Below, one piece after another: positions 1 to 7,901 of a stretch of DNA of 64,000 nucleotides. The stretch's first letter is position 1, and every line of letters begins with the position of its first letter. The stretch is from positions 682,001-746,000 of the forward strand of contig NZ_JAHZMP010000001.1 of assembly GCF_020748465.1 (NCBI RefSeq), given 5' to 3'. The DNA comes from Terrisporobacter mayombei. GTDB taxonomy: Bacteria; Bacillota; Clostridia; Peptostreptococcales; Peptostreptococcaceae. A program made the translations under genes and the position numbers. A model generated the notes under the pieces. It was not told the origin of the DNA. It ran no database searches and saw nothing but the letters and a program-made list of their open reading frames with translations.

Positions 1-1053
1 TACGTCTATCATGTGTAAAAAATCACATTCTGAAAAATCCATATTACACAAGAAGTCTATGTTTTTCATATTACATAGCTTGCTTTTTTCACTTAGTATA
101 ATATCTAATATAACATTTCCTGTATTATATATATTTTCAAAATCCTTAATTTCATTATTAATACTATTTATATATTCATCAACATTAGAACTTTTGTTTT
201 GAATAAGTTTTATATTTGTCATATGATTATTTATATCATGATAAAGTCTTTTTACTTTTTCTTGTGATTCTTTTATATTTAAATAATAATTATATTCCAT
301 GTCATGCTTTTTATTAAGTAACTCTAGCTTTGCTTTTTCCTCAGTAGATTTTAAAAGCTTAATAAGAGCAAGTACAAAAACTATATTACTTGCAACAACT
401 ATATAAGGTAAACCGAAGTCAGCAAAATTTACAAATGGCATAATTTCAACTGATTGATGGAATTTCAATTTATTAGCGGTTACTATATCATAAAGATCAT
501 AAATACTATTAGATGCCTTATTCAAAAATAATATTATTAGCATATTTGCAACAATTGTAAATCCTATATACAAATAGTATTTTTTATTAAGAGATAAATT
601 TTTTAACTTATCAAAGGAAAATGCAATTGAGATAATCAATAATGAACTTATCATAAATCGTGAAACATCGAATACCATATTAAATTCAAGATTTAATTTA
701 TCTTTTATAAGTAAATAAATATACAATATAATATACTCAAGACTAATCTCTATGCCTCTATATATTGATGTATATAAAATAGAATATAAAAAAGCCTTTT
801 TAAAATCAAAAGAATATGAAATTTTACAAATTATAAATAATAAAACAACTGAAATTACTATACCTTTGTCAAGTCCATATGTCACCATTTGTACTCTAAT
901 AACCAAAAACATTAATAATAAGTTTATTATTTTCAATAACATATTTTTAGGCTTGTATTCATATCCTATTTTTTTCATAATAATCAAAAATGATAATATA
1001 AATAATAAACCATCTATTATATTTTCAAACTGATAAAATTGAATATTTAACAT
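1..1053 (-). CDS. AgrC-like sensor histidine kinase (partial, 3' end outside window)
   Basis: Reading the minus strand from an ATG at 1053 gives an open frame that runs off the left edge. About the first 200 residues are mostly hydrophobic membrane segments. A cytoplasmic helix follows with the box VKRLYHDINNHMTNIK, the phospho-accepting His region of GHKL kinases of the AgrC/CitA type. The catalytic ATPase domain is only begun in this window. Its start overlaps the end of the upstream LytTR regulator by 7 nt, so the two are translationally coupled and almost certainly form a two-component pair. In peptide-sensing systems such kinases detect a secreted peptide at the membrane. No agrB or agrD is visible here, so the signal is unknown. 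Confidence 0.85.
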   Translation of the reverse strand, partial: MLNIQFYQFENIIDGLLFILSFLIIMKKIGYEYKPKNMLLKIINLLLMFLVIRVQMVTYGLDKGIVISVVLLFIICKISYSFDFKKAFLYSILYTSIYRGIEISLEYIILYIYLLIKDKLNLEFNMVFDVSRFMISSLLIISIAFSFDKLKNLSLNKKYYLYIGFTIVANMLIILFLNKASNSIYDLYDIVTANKLKFHQSVEIMPFVNFADFGLPYIVVASNIVFVLALIKLLKSTEEKAKLELLNKKHDMEYNYYLNIKESQEKVKRLYHDINNHMTNIKLIQNKSSNVDEYINSINNEIKDFENIYNTGNVILDIILSEKSKLCNMKNIDFLCNMDFSECDFLHMIDV

Positions 1054-1760
1054 AATTTTTCTCCCATTGAATGAAGAAACTTACTTTTAAAATCCTTAAA
1101 TCTATGCCTACTAACAGGCACTTCTTCTTTATTATCCATAATAGCCACATACTGCTTTATACAGTCTACATACTCCATATTTACTAAAAAACTTTTATGG
1201 CACCTATAAAAATTACTATTATTAATTTCTTTTTCTATCTTATCCAAAGCGCTTTTAACTTGATGATTTTTATCTTTTGTGTGTATAGTCATATCTCTTT
1301 TTTGTATTTCTATATAAGTTATGTCACTTACTTTCATCTTTAAAGTATCACTTTTTTCATCTATAATTATATATTTACTATTTTTATTAATTTCATTTAT
1401 GCAGCTTATAATATGCTTTTTTAGATCTTCATATTTTAATGGCTTTAACAAATATCTATAAGCTCTTACTTCATATCCTTCTTGAATATAATCTACTATT
1501 GATGTAGTAAATATTATCTCAGCATTTCTATTATCTATTTTTCTAATTTTTCTTGCCGTATCCATACCATTTAATTTATCCATTAGAATATCTAATAAGA
1601 ATATATCTGCATCTTGTGGATAATTGTTGAAAAGATCTTCCCCTGAGATAAATGTAAGTATTTCATATGATAAGTCTGCTTCATCTAAGATTTGAGTTAA
1701 GTAGTTTTTTATTAATTCTCTTTGTTCTTTTTCGTCTTCGCATACTGCTATTTTTAACAT
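1047..1760 (-). CDS. LytTR-family response regulator (AgrA-like)
   Basis: This 237-residue protein has an N-terminal receiver domain (about 1-120). The acidic pair follows IAVCEDE near residue 8, the phospho-accepting Asp lies in DIFLLDILMD near residue 56, and the conserved Lys is in RYLLKPLKYED. The C-terminal part (about 135-235) has the LytTR DNA-binding pattern, including the FYRCHKSFLVN motif. A GGAGG site sits just before the ATG. It overlaps the kinase gene downstream by 7 nt. By family knowledge, phosphorylation by the partner kinase would activate binding to direct repeats upstream of target genes. Targets are not identifiable here. Confidence 0.92.
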   Translation of the reverse strand: MLKIAVCEDEKEQRELIKNYLTQILDEADLSYEILTFISGEDLFNNYPQDADIFLLDILMDKLNGMDTARKIRKIDNRNAEIIFTTSIVDYIQEGYEVRAYRYLLKPLKYEDLKKHIISCINEINKNSKYIIIDEKSDTLKMKVSDITYIEIQKRDMTIHTKDKNHQVKSALDKIEKEINNSNFYRCHKSFLVNMEYVDCIKQYVAIMDNKEEVPVSRHRFKDFKSKFLHSMGEKLC

Positions 1761-1842
1761 TTACATCCTCCAAATTACTCCCTTACTAACTTCTAGTTTT
1801 AATTAGATATTTTTATCTTTACTATTTTTAAATATTTTATAT

Positions 1843-1862
1843 CTACATACAATTATGTGTAG
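1843..1862. promoter_or_regulatory. Imperfect dyad upstream of the LytTR regulator
   Basis: CTACATACAATTATGTGTAG is a 20-nt imperfect palindrome (16 of 20 positions symmetric) about 85 nt before the regulator start, in a 134-nt gap. It could be an operator for autoregulation. LytTR proteins usually bind direct repeats, so the link is weak. Confidence 0.25.
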
Positions 1863-1894
1863 AGTAAGTTCTTAACATAAATCTTTTATAATAT

Positions 1895-3154
1895 TTAATA
1901 TAGTTTTATCTTATTGGGCCATGGATTATTTCGTGCTATGCTCCATGTCTTATCAATATATTGCAGAGTATAAATTTGCTCTACTTTATGAAAATAATAA
2001 GAACCTTTTGTAGTAACTTTATATCCTACCTCATCTTCTTTCAATAGCCTCATTGCTTTGGCTATACTAAGTTCAAGTCTGTAATCTTTATTTAAATCAC
2101 TATTAAACATCTTTTTATAAAGCTCTTTATCTAAATTCATATTGTAAACATTCCAAAATAACCAATAAGATTTTCTTGAAAATTTAGTAAAGTTTAATAC
2201 TAATGCACAGGCAAATTCATTATTATTTATTGCATTTATATATTCATCCACTGAGAAAGTATTTAATCTAAACTTGTCATCAAATAATGAGGCAGCTCCT
2301 GGCCCTAATCCTATAAAATTCTCTCTCGTTATGGATGAATATTTTTCTGTATTTGCCTTAGCAAAAGTCCATACAGAAGTTCTATCTAAACCTATTTCTT
2401 TTGATAAATTTACAAGTTCAAAAAGCATTTTTTTCTTTTCATTGGAAGATAGAGGTTTTCTTTTGTTATTAGCATAAGAAAAATCAATAAATGGATAAGT
2501 AGAAATTTGAGTTGCTCCAAGTTCAAAGGCCAAAACCATGTCTTCCTTTAGCTCCTCTATACTTTGACCCGGTATTCCAAATATTAAATCTACGTCTATT
2601 GTTTCAAATCCAACTTCTTTGATTAGCTTTATTTTTTCAACTTCATTATTTGCTTTTCTACCTAGGTTTTCTAAGCAGTTTTTATTAAAGGACTGAATTC
2701 CAACACTTATCATATTAAATCCTAAGGCCTTTAACTTATTCAACAGATTTAAATTAATATTACTTGGATGTAATTCTATGGCTAAACTGCCTTTCAAATT
2801 GAAGTTTTCTTTTACAACATCTATAATTTCTTCAATATAGTCTATAAGTAAAGCTGGCGTTCCTCCTCCAAAATATAAAGATGTTATGTCCTGCTTTTTA
2901 TATCTTACATTAGCTAATTTTATCTCTTTTAATAAAGCTTCCTTATATTCAAAAGCCTTTTTTTCATCATATAACTCTTTATTGTAAGGACAAAAAGAAC
3001 ATATACTTTTACAAAATGGTATATGTATATATAACCCTAAATTGTCTTTATTATTTAAATCAACATAATTTAAATCACCATTATCATTGCACTTTACAAA
3101 CTCAAATGGCTTAAAACTTCTGTTTAACACTGGTCTTAAAATATTCGTCAGCAT
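1895..3154 (-). CDS. HemN-like radical SAM protein
   Basis: The protein is 419 residues from the chosen ATG. A 6-codon longer frame exists, but its codons contain the ribosome site GGGGAGAG, so the start MLTNILRP at 3154 is preferred. The radical SAM cluster motif is YIHIPFCKSICSFCPYN (CxxxCxxC with a further Phe-Cys), followed by the glycine-rich YFGGGTPALL. This layout is that of coproporphyrinogen dehydrogenase (HemN) and its relatives such as HemW and ChuW. Such relatives often are not true heme-synthesis enzymes, so the substrate is not assigned. It lies 10 nt downstream of a second radical SAM gene and is probably cotranscribed with it. Confidence 0.85.
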   Translation of the reverse strand: MLTNILRPVLNRSFKPFEFVKCNDNGDLNYVDLNNKDNLGLYIHIPFCKSICSFCPYNKELYDEKKAFEYKEALLKEIKLANVRYKKQDITSLYFGGGTPALLIDYIEEIIDVVKENFNLKGSLAIELHPSNINLNLLNKLKALGFNMISVGIQSFNKNCLENLGRKANNEVEKIKLIKEVGFETIDVDLIFGIPGQSIEELKEDMVLAFELGATQISTYPFIDFSYANNKRKPLSSNEKKKMLFELVNLSKEIGLDRTSVWTFAKANTEKYSSITRENFIGLGPGAASLFDDKFRLNTFSVDEYINAINNNEFACALVLNFTKFSRKSYWLFWNVYNMNLDKELYKKMFNSDLNKDYRLELSIAKAMRLLKEDEVGYKVTTKGSYYFHKVEQIYTLQYIDKTWSIARNNPWPNKIKLY

Positions 3155-3164
3155 ATTCTCTCCC

Positions 3165-4067
3165 CTATACAAATTTCAAATATGTTTTCAAAGTTTCATA
3201 GATTATCTTAGGATTTCCACCAAACAATAAGGCAAATTCTGCGGCAAATAAATATCCACATTCATTGCATAATCCGTCTATTTCCACACATCTTCCACAC
3301 ACAAATCTCTTTTTATTTTCTACTACCAAACATTGCTTGCAAGGTCTGTTCCAATTGTTATCCAAATAATAATCTAGAGCTGAGTATAAATTAAATATAG
3401 GATAACCTTCCTTCATAAGTTGTTTTATAGTATTTACCACTTCAATTTTTTGCTCTCTGCTCAAACTTAGATCCTCTGTACCCTCATAAGGTGTGTGAAA
3501 ATTAAAGGAAATACTCTTTATATTTTTAGTATTTTTAACTAATTCGCAAAGTTCCTTTACATCCTTATAATTTCTATTATTAATGGCCATATATACACAA
3601 ATATTGCTGTCATTGGCTTTTTCCACATTTTCTAATATGGTGTCAAATGTATTGCCTCTTATGTAATTGTGATTTTCTTTAGTTCCATCAATACTTAAAA
3701 ATATAATATCTGCTTCTTTAATATCTAAATCTATAGTTCCGTTGGTAACTATATTAACTAATTCAAAGCCTATTTCTTTAGCTTCTGCAATTAAGTCCTT
3801 GGCATTTTTCCCACTGTCATTCCAAAGAAGTGTTTCTCCACCACAAAAGAATAAAATTCTAACACCTTCATTATAAAGCTTAAGCATTTCCTCTTTTATG
3901 TCTTCATAAGGGTGAATTATTTTATCTATGTTGTTCACTGCACAATGCTTACAAGTAAGATTACAGTAATCTGTAAGTATTATAGTTGCAAGTATTGGAT
4001 TAGTATTTTTGAAAAATATTGTTTTTAATCCATAAATTGAAAATTCTATAAATGATTTTAGCTTCAT
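3165..4067 (-). CDS. Radical SAM protein with C-terminal cysteine cluster
   Basis: This 300-residue protein carries the radical SAM motif TDYCNLTCKHCAVN near residue 35 and the FFCGGETLL glycine motif. The C-terminal 60 residues hold seven Cys in a CxxC, CGRC, C, CxxCGY arrangement, suggesting auxiliary iron-sulfur cluster(s) of the SPASM or twitch kind. The start has a good upstream site (GGTAGGTG). It is the first gene of a two-gene unit with the HemN-like protein. No peptide precursor gene was found beside it, so a RiPP-modifying role is possible but unsupported. Confidence 0.8.
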   Translation of the reverse strand: MKLKSFIEFSIYGLKTIFFKNTNPILATIILTDYCNLTCKHCAVNNIDKIIHPYEDIKEEMLKLYNEGVRILFFCGGETLLWNDSGKNAKDLIAEAKEIGFELVNIVTNGTIDLDIKEADIIFLSIDGTKENHNYIRGNTFDTILENVEKANDSNICVYMAINNRNYKDVKELCELVKNTKNIKSISFNFHTPYEGTEDLSLSREQKIEVVNTIKQLMKEGYPIFNLYSALDYYLDNNWNRPCKQCLVVENKKRFVCGRCVEIDGLCNECGYLFAAEFALLFGGNPKIIYETLKTYLKFV

Positions 4068-4144
4068 AATTCACCTACCCCCAAATTTAAATATATTAAT
4101 AAATTTTTCTGTCGTTTTATTCCAATTTTATAATAACATAAAAG

Positions 4145-4173
4145 GAACTGCTAAACTATAAGCTTAGCAGTTC
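4145..4173. repeat. Hairpin: 10-bp perfect stem, 9-nt loop
   Basis: GAACTGCTAA and TTAGCAGTTC pair perfectly around the loop actataagc. It is one of four hairpins spaced through 4145-4300, between the helicase stop and the radical SAM start. Neither flank has a clear T run, so it is not a convincing terminator by itself. Confidence 0.6.
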
Positions 4174-4200
4174 TCTTATATATGCTTTCGTATATTTGAG

Positions 4201-4224
4201 TGTCGAAAATCGTGTATTTCGACA
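4201..4224. promoter_or_regulatory. Inverted pair of Spo0A-box-like sites
   Basis: TGTCGAAA and TTTCGACA form a perfect 8-bp inverted repeat around 8 nt. The right arm read on the minus strand extends to TTTGTCGAA, an exact match to the Spo0A-box consensus TTTGTCRAA; the left arm matches its TGTCGAA core. The site lies about 135-155 nt upstream of the radical SAM operon start. It could be a Spo0A operator or simply a hairpin. Confidence 0.45.
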
Positions 4225-4233
4225 AATTTCAAG

Positions 4234-4256
4234 GGAGCACTTCAATAATGTGCTCC
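4234..4256. repeat. Hairpin: 7-bp perfect stem
   Basis: GGAGCAC and GTGCTCC pair around a 9-nt loop. No T tract follows on either strand. It is the third of four consecutive hairpins in this gap. Confidence 0.55.
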
Positions 4257-4274
4257 AACTTTTATGAATTAAAA

Positions 4275-4300
4275 ACCACCCTCAGTCCAATAAGGGTGGT
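4275..4300 (-). terminator. Intrinsic terminator of the DEAD-box helicase gene
   Basis: ACCACCCT and AGGGTGGT pair, and the minus strand continues as TTTTTT, giving a standard stem plus U tract. It lies 17 nt downstream of the helicase stop. Confidence 0.85.
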
Positions 4301-4316
4301 AAGTATAAAACACATT

Positions 4317-5564
4317 TTAATTTTTATTTGTAAATTTATCTTTACTTCTATTATTTTTGTTGTTACTTCTATTAGGTCTTCTACTGCTCCTATTATTTCT
4401 TTTAGCTACTACAGTTACATCCTCTGCACTAGAAACAAAACTATGATTTTCTACAACTTCAATCTTTTTATTTATAAGTTTTTCTATAGCCTTATAAAGA
4501 TCTCTTTCTTCCATTGAACAAAACGCTGTTGCTCTACCACTTCTTCCCGCTCTTCCTGTTCTTCCAATTCTATGAACATAAGTCTCTGCAACTTCTGGCA
4601 AATCATAATTTATTACAAATGGTAGTTCATCAATATCAATTCCTCTTGCTGCTATATCAGTTGCTACCAATACTCTAATTTTACCTTCTTTAAATTCATT
4701 TAATGCTAGTTGTCTTGCATTTTGAGATTTATTACCATGTATAGCAGCTGCACTTATCGATGATGATATTAGATCTTTTGTTATTTTATTTGCTCCATGT
4801 TTTGTTCTGGAAAATACAAGTACAGATTCTTCTGGATTATTTTTTAATAGCTCTATAAGTAACTTGGCCTTTTGTTTTTTACTTACAAAATAAATATTTT
4901 GTTCAACCATCTCAGTTGTTGATGAAACTGGTGCAACTTCTACCTTGACTGGATTTTTAAATATTGAATCTGCTAATTTTGATATTTCTTTTGGCATAGT
5001 AGCAGAGAAGAATATGTTTTGCCTAACCTTTGGAAGGTGGCTAATTATTCTTTTTACATCATGTATCATACCCATATCTAACATACTATCAGCTTCATCT
5101 AAGACAAAGTGCTTAACATCATTTAATTTTAAGAATTTTTGATTGTATAAATCAAGCATTCTACCTGGAGTAGCTATTAGTATGTCTACACCTTCTTTTA
5201 ATGCTTTAACTTGAGGATTTTGAGATACTCCTCCAAATATTACTAAACTTTTTATATTTGTATGTCTTGCATAAGCCACAAAATTTTCTTCTATTTGTAT
5301 TGCCAATTCTCTCGTAGGCGCTAGTATTACCGCTTTTATAGTTCTTTTGCCTTTTAGTGATTTTTTATCATTATATATTTGTTGTATTATGGGAATTGCA
5401 AACGCTGCTGTTTTACCCGTACCAGTCTGTGCGCATCCTAACAAATCTCTACCTTCTAATAATGGTGTTATTGATTTTGATTGTATTGGTGTTGGTTTTA
5501 TATATCCTTCTTCTTTTAGTGCCTTTTGTATTGGCCTAATTATGTCTAAGTCTGTAAATTGCAT
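4317..5564 (-). CDS. DEAD-box RNA helicase (CshA/RhlE-like)
   Basis: This 415-residue protein has the full ordered motif set: Q motif PTPIQSKSI, Walker A AQTGTGKTAAF, PTRELA, DEAD, SAT, and HRIGRTGRAGR. The last 35 residues are a basic, Arg/Asn/Lys-rich low-complexity tail that probably adds RNA affinity. It is an ATP-dependent RNA unwinding enzyme of the cytoplasm, of the kind used in ribosome assembly, mRNA decay and cold growth. It has its own AAGGAG ribosome site, a terminator on each side, and appears monocistronic. Which paralogue it is cannot be decided from this window. Confidence 0.93.
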   Translation of the reverse strand: MQFTDLDIIRPIQKALKEEGYIKPTPIQSKSITPLLEGRDLLGCAQTGTGKTAAFAIPIIQQIYNDKKSLKGKRTIKAVILAPTRELAIQIEENFVAYARHTNIKSLVIFGGVSQNPQVKALKEGVDILIATPGRMLDLYNQKFLKLNDVKHFVLDEADSMLDMGMIHDVKRIISHLPKVRQNIFFSATMPKEISKLADSIFKNPVKVEVAPVSSTTEMVEQNIYFVSKKQKAKLLIELLKNNPEESVLVFSRTKHGANKITKDLISSSISAAAIHGNKSQNARQLALNEFKEGKIRVLVATDIAARGIDIDELPFVINYDLPEVAETYVHRIGRTGRAGRSGRATAFCSMEERDLYKAIEKLINKKIEVVENHSFVSSAEDVTVVAKRNNRSSRRPNRSNNKNNRSKDKFTNKN

Positions 5565-5619
5565 TTATTTCTCCTTTTTATTTCCTTTTATATTAATCTA
5601 AATTGTTTACAAAATAAAA

Positions 5620-5667
5620 ATAAACACTTTCAATGCTAGTTAATATCTAAACATAAAAAGTGTTTAT
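5620..5667 (-). terminator. Intrinsic terminator downstream of the HNH-like gene
   Basis: ATAAACACTTT and AAAGTGTTTAT pair over an 11-bp perfect stem with a 26-nt loop. The minus strand runs on into TTTTTATTTT. It sits about 70 nt past the HNH-like gene and before the helicase ribosome site. Confidence 0.65.
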
Positions 5668-5734
5668 CTTTTATATTATACATCATATCTTTTAAAATAA
5701 CGATACATTTATTATTTACTACTTAATTCTTTAA

Positions 5735-6388
5735 TTATCTTAGTTTATTTTCTAAGTTCTTTCTTCTATTATCTAATGGATTTAAGTTTATATGATGAAC
5801 TCTTTCTTCTTCACTAGGTTTCATTATTACATCTTCCATATATATCTTACCACTTGGAGTATGGGCTATTACCCTAGGCTGATTATAACCTTTTGAATAT
5901 ACCCATGTATACCTCTTATTTATTACTCTATCTAAATCTTTAACTGATACTAATGCCTTTGCTTGTGGATTTCCATATCGATCTTTTAGTATTATAGCTA
6001 TTGTTTCATCGTCTATATTTTCATATTCATTTTTTTCTCTTTGGTCAGCAAGCTCTAAATTAGATTTTCTGTTATCTAGCGTATCTCCATTTATATGTCT
6101 AATTGGAGCTGATGACCCCGTATCTAGTATTACTGATTGAATATTTCTTTTAGTGCTTTTAACTTTTTTATTTTCCTTAGTTGTAGTTATATTTTGAACT
6201 AAATAACTATTGAAGTCTTTATGCCATTCAGCAAACCAAACTCCCATTTCTTGTACCTTTTCTAAATCTTCTGTATCTATTTTAGCTATAAACTCAGAAC
6301 CATTCTTTTTAAGTATTGTTATGTTAGTAACTGAACCTTGAATCTCATAATTATTCTTTGTTGTTTTATAATTATTTATGGTAATCAC
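5735..6388 (-). CDS. Tandem-duplicated HNH-like protein
   Basis: The protein (up to 217 residues) consists of two similar halves. Each has a 'K..VS/DT.DLE/D.V...YTW/VWF' region and ends in an HNH-type signature: IRHINGDTLDNRKSNLE near residue 97, and VHHINLNPLDNRRKNLE near residue 198. That signature belongs to HNH nucleases of the phage and homing type, which cut or nick DNA. Two half-domains in one chain suggest internal duplication. The second copy ends only four residues past its motif. The start is uncertain: the GTG at 6388 lies inside the best Shine-Dalgarno sequence GAGGTGA, and five bases after that the frame has ATA, not ATG. The gene is a likely mobile or accessory gene. Confidence 0.65.
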   Translation of the reverse strand: MITINNYKTTKNNYEIQGSVTNITILKKNGSEFIAKIDTEDLEKVQEMGVWFAEWHKDFNSYLVQNITTTKENKKVKSTKRNIQSVILDTGSSAPIRHINGDTLDNRKSNLELADQREKNEYENIDDETIAIILKDRYGNPQAKALVSVKDLDRVINKRYTWVYSKGYNQPRVIAHTPSGKIYMEDVIMKPSEEERVHHINLNPLDNRRKNLENKLR

Positions 6389-6603
6389 CTCTATATTTAA
6401 ATTGTATTATTTAAGTGTAACAGAATTTGTTAATAAAAGCTAATAAGTTTTATTATTATCACTTCTAGTTTGTAAATATTAAAATGAATTAAATCTTTAC
6501 TACTTAAAATCATAATAAAACAAATTGAATAACTTGTTCTCATATTATCTATACTCAATATAATGGAACATATAAGAACTAAAAAATCAACTAATAATAC
6601 TAC

Positions 6604-6654
6604 AAATCTTGTTCCAATCTGTTTGGAACAAGATTTGGAACATACATTGGAACA
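6604..6654. repeat. 14-bp inverted repeat plus three 12-nt-period TTGGAACA repeats
   Basis: AAATCTTGTTCCAA (6604-6617) and TTGGAACAAGATTT (6623-6636) are a perfect inverted repeat around 5 nt. From 6623 the word TTGGAACA recurs at 6635 and 6647, exactly 12 nt apart each time. This periodicity is like an iteron or a multi-site operator. No replication gene is nearby, so a binding site for an unknown protein is the safer reading. Confidence 0.75.
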
Positions 6655-6919
6655 GCTACACATATTTTAAATACTATAGTTGGGACTTATTGTTCTGATT
6701 GCTCTAATATAGAAACCCTGTTATTTATTAAATATAAAAATATAAGTACTTATGTGCATGCGCGCGTATAGGGTTTTGGGGTCATAGGAACAGCATATTG
6801 GAATAAAGTAAATATTGATTAGAAATTCTTAATAAAATCACTCCATATTATTGTATGCCTGTTTATTTAAACAGATATTTTGATAATATATATTTTTTAT
6901 CATATTTAAATTACATTTT

Positions 6920-6949
6920 TTGACATGTTTTTACTAAATTTTATGTTAT
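6920..6949 (+). promoter_or_regulatory. Candidate SigA promoter of the lipoprotein gene
   Basis: TTGACA at 6920-6925 is followed after 18 nt by TGTTAT at 6944-6949. The -35 is a consensus match, the -10 is weak. It lies 43 nt before the lipoprotein start codon. Confidence 0.45.
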
Positions 6950-6991
6950 ATTTCTAGTAGGTTAAGTTTTAACGTGGAGGGAAAAATTTTT

Positions 6992-7765
6992 ATGAAGAAA
7001 TTATTAGCAATACTAAGTTCTTTTATAATTTGCTTATCAATGGTAGCTTGTTCTAGTTCTGATGAATCAAAATCACAAGATAATGCATTTATAAAAGATA
7101 TTAAGAAATCTTTTGAGGCTAGATCAAATTATCTGGATGATGTTGAATCTGGTAAAGTCACATCAAGTGAAAATGAATATCTTAAGGAAGCTGTAAAAAA
7201 AGAAAAAGAAATTATAGAAAAGTATAATGATGCTGAGTTTGATAGCCCAGAATTAGCTAAACTTTCAAAAGATTATATTAATGCATTAAATACTCAGGAG
7301 GAATCACTTAAATATTATTCCAGTGATTACACTAAATTTGATAAGCTTTGGACTGAAGGATATGACCAAAGAAGTACAATTTTAACTACTTTAATAGATA
7401 AATTTGGTTTAGTTATTAGTGATGATGCAATAGAAGAGCTAAAAACAAATGCTCAAGTAGTCGCAGAAAAAAACGATACTAAAGAAAAAGTAGATAAAAT
7501 GCTAAAAAACATAAAGTTCAAAAAAGTTAAAGATGAATATGGCTGGAAATATTATGAAGCTGTAGTAGAAAATACTACCGGTTTAGATTTAGAGTACTTC
7601 TATTTAGATGTAAAACTAATAGATTCAGATGATGTTATAATCGAGTCTATTCCATCGCCTGTTGATGGTACTTGGGCTAATGGTAAAAAGGTTAAGTTAA
7701 CATTCTCTACAGACAAAAAATTCAAAAAGTTAGAATGGACTGCAGATTATTCTATTAAAGAATAA
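6992..7765 (+). CDS. Lipoprotein with C-terminal FxLYD-type domain
   Basis: The only plus-strand gene of the window. The frame opens at a GTG at 6974, but that codon lies in the ribosome site GTGGAGGG, so the ATG at 6992 is chosen (257 residues). It starts with a type II signal peptide: MKK, a hydrophobic stretch, then the lipobox SMVAC, giving lipidation at Cys20 or so and anchoring outside the membrane. Residues of about 25-160 are charged and helical. The last 85 residues look like an FxLYD domain, with the pattern YYEAVVENTTGLDLEYFYLD, a common extracellular beta-sandwich in Firmicute lipoproteins. The function is unknown. Its orientation and neighbours suggest an accessory gene. Confidence 0.85.
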   Translation: MKKLLAILSSFIICLSMVACSSSDESKSQDNAFIKDIKKSFEARSNYLDDVESGKVTSSENEYLKEAVKKEKEIIEKYNDAEFDSPELAKLSKDYINALNTQEESLKYYSSDYTKFDKLWTEGYDQRSTILTTLIDKFGLVISDDAIEELKTNAQVVAEKNDTKEKVDKMLKNIKFKKVKDEYGWKYYEAVVENTTGLDLEYFYLDVKLIDSDDVIIESIPSPVDGTWANGKKVKLTFSTDKKFKKLEWTADYSIKE

Positions 7766-7778
7766 AATTTCTTACAAT

Positions 7779-7836
7779 ATATAAAAGAGTACGTATGAAA
7801 ATAATTATAATTATTTTCATACGTACTCTTTTATAT
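7779..7836. terminator. 58-bp perfect palindrome, probable bidirectional terminator
   Basis: The sequence is a perfect palindrome of 29 bp per arm with no spacer, centred between 7807 and 7808. It lies between the convergent lipoprotein gene (plus) and FMN dehydrogenase gene (minus). On both strands the outer part of the stem ends in a short T-rich run (CTCTTTTATATTT on plus), consistent with termination in both directions. Confidence 0.75.
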
Positions 7837-7860
7837 TTACATAATTCCTAATAATTCAAG

Positions 7861-7895
7861 TGGTGGAGACGAGTCGTATTGAACCCCTCTCCAAA
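7861..7895 (-). other. tmRNA 3'-end-like fragment (possible attachment site remnant)
   Basis: On the minus strand this reads TTTGGAGAGGGGTTC, then AATACGACT, then CGTCTCCACCA. Firmicute tmRNA genes end in a T arm and acceptor of the form TTTGGAC-AGGGGTTCGA-...-CGTCTCCACCA, so both flanks match while the centre of the T stem is broken. No tmRNA body precedes it; the FMN dehydrogenase stop is 6 nt upstream. The 3' end of ssrA is a known integration target of genomic islands. A duplicated, decayed attachment site fits, but is inferred. Confidence 0.5.
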
Positions 7896-7901
7896 TAATT
7901 A

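Larger units (their letters stand above)
6389..6973. other. 585-nt intergenic region of accessory character
   Basis: No credible gene was found. The stretch holds a 14-bp inverted repeat with 12-nt-period direct repeats (6604-6654), a further TGGAACA at 6564, a short CG-rich run (gcatgcgcgcg near 6757) unlike its surroundings, and the lipoprotein promoter at its right end. A 77-codon minus-strand frame at 6430-6663 lacks a ribosome site and just reads through the repeats. Confidence 0.6.

Noticed and set aside
752..1033. 93-codon plus-strand frame near the left edge
   Set aside because: Antisense to the membrane part of the GHKL kinase, which is supported by its coupling to the regulator.
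4200..4517. 105-codon plus-strand frame
   Set aside because: Antisense to the end of the DEAD-box helicase, no ribosome site, hydrophobic composition typical of AT-rich shadow frames.
6430..6663. 77-codon minus-strand frame rich in Cys and Ser at its start
   Set aside because: No ribosome site, and its first codons are simply the TTGGAACA repeat region read through.
7861..7895. A complete tRNA or tmRNA gene
   Set aside because: Only the 3' end is recognisable; the T stem is broken and no acceptor 5' half or body is found upstream.
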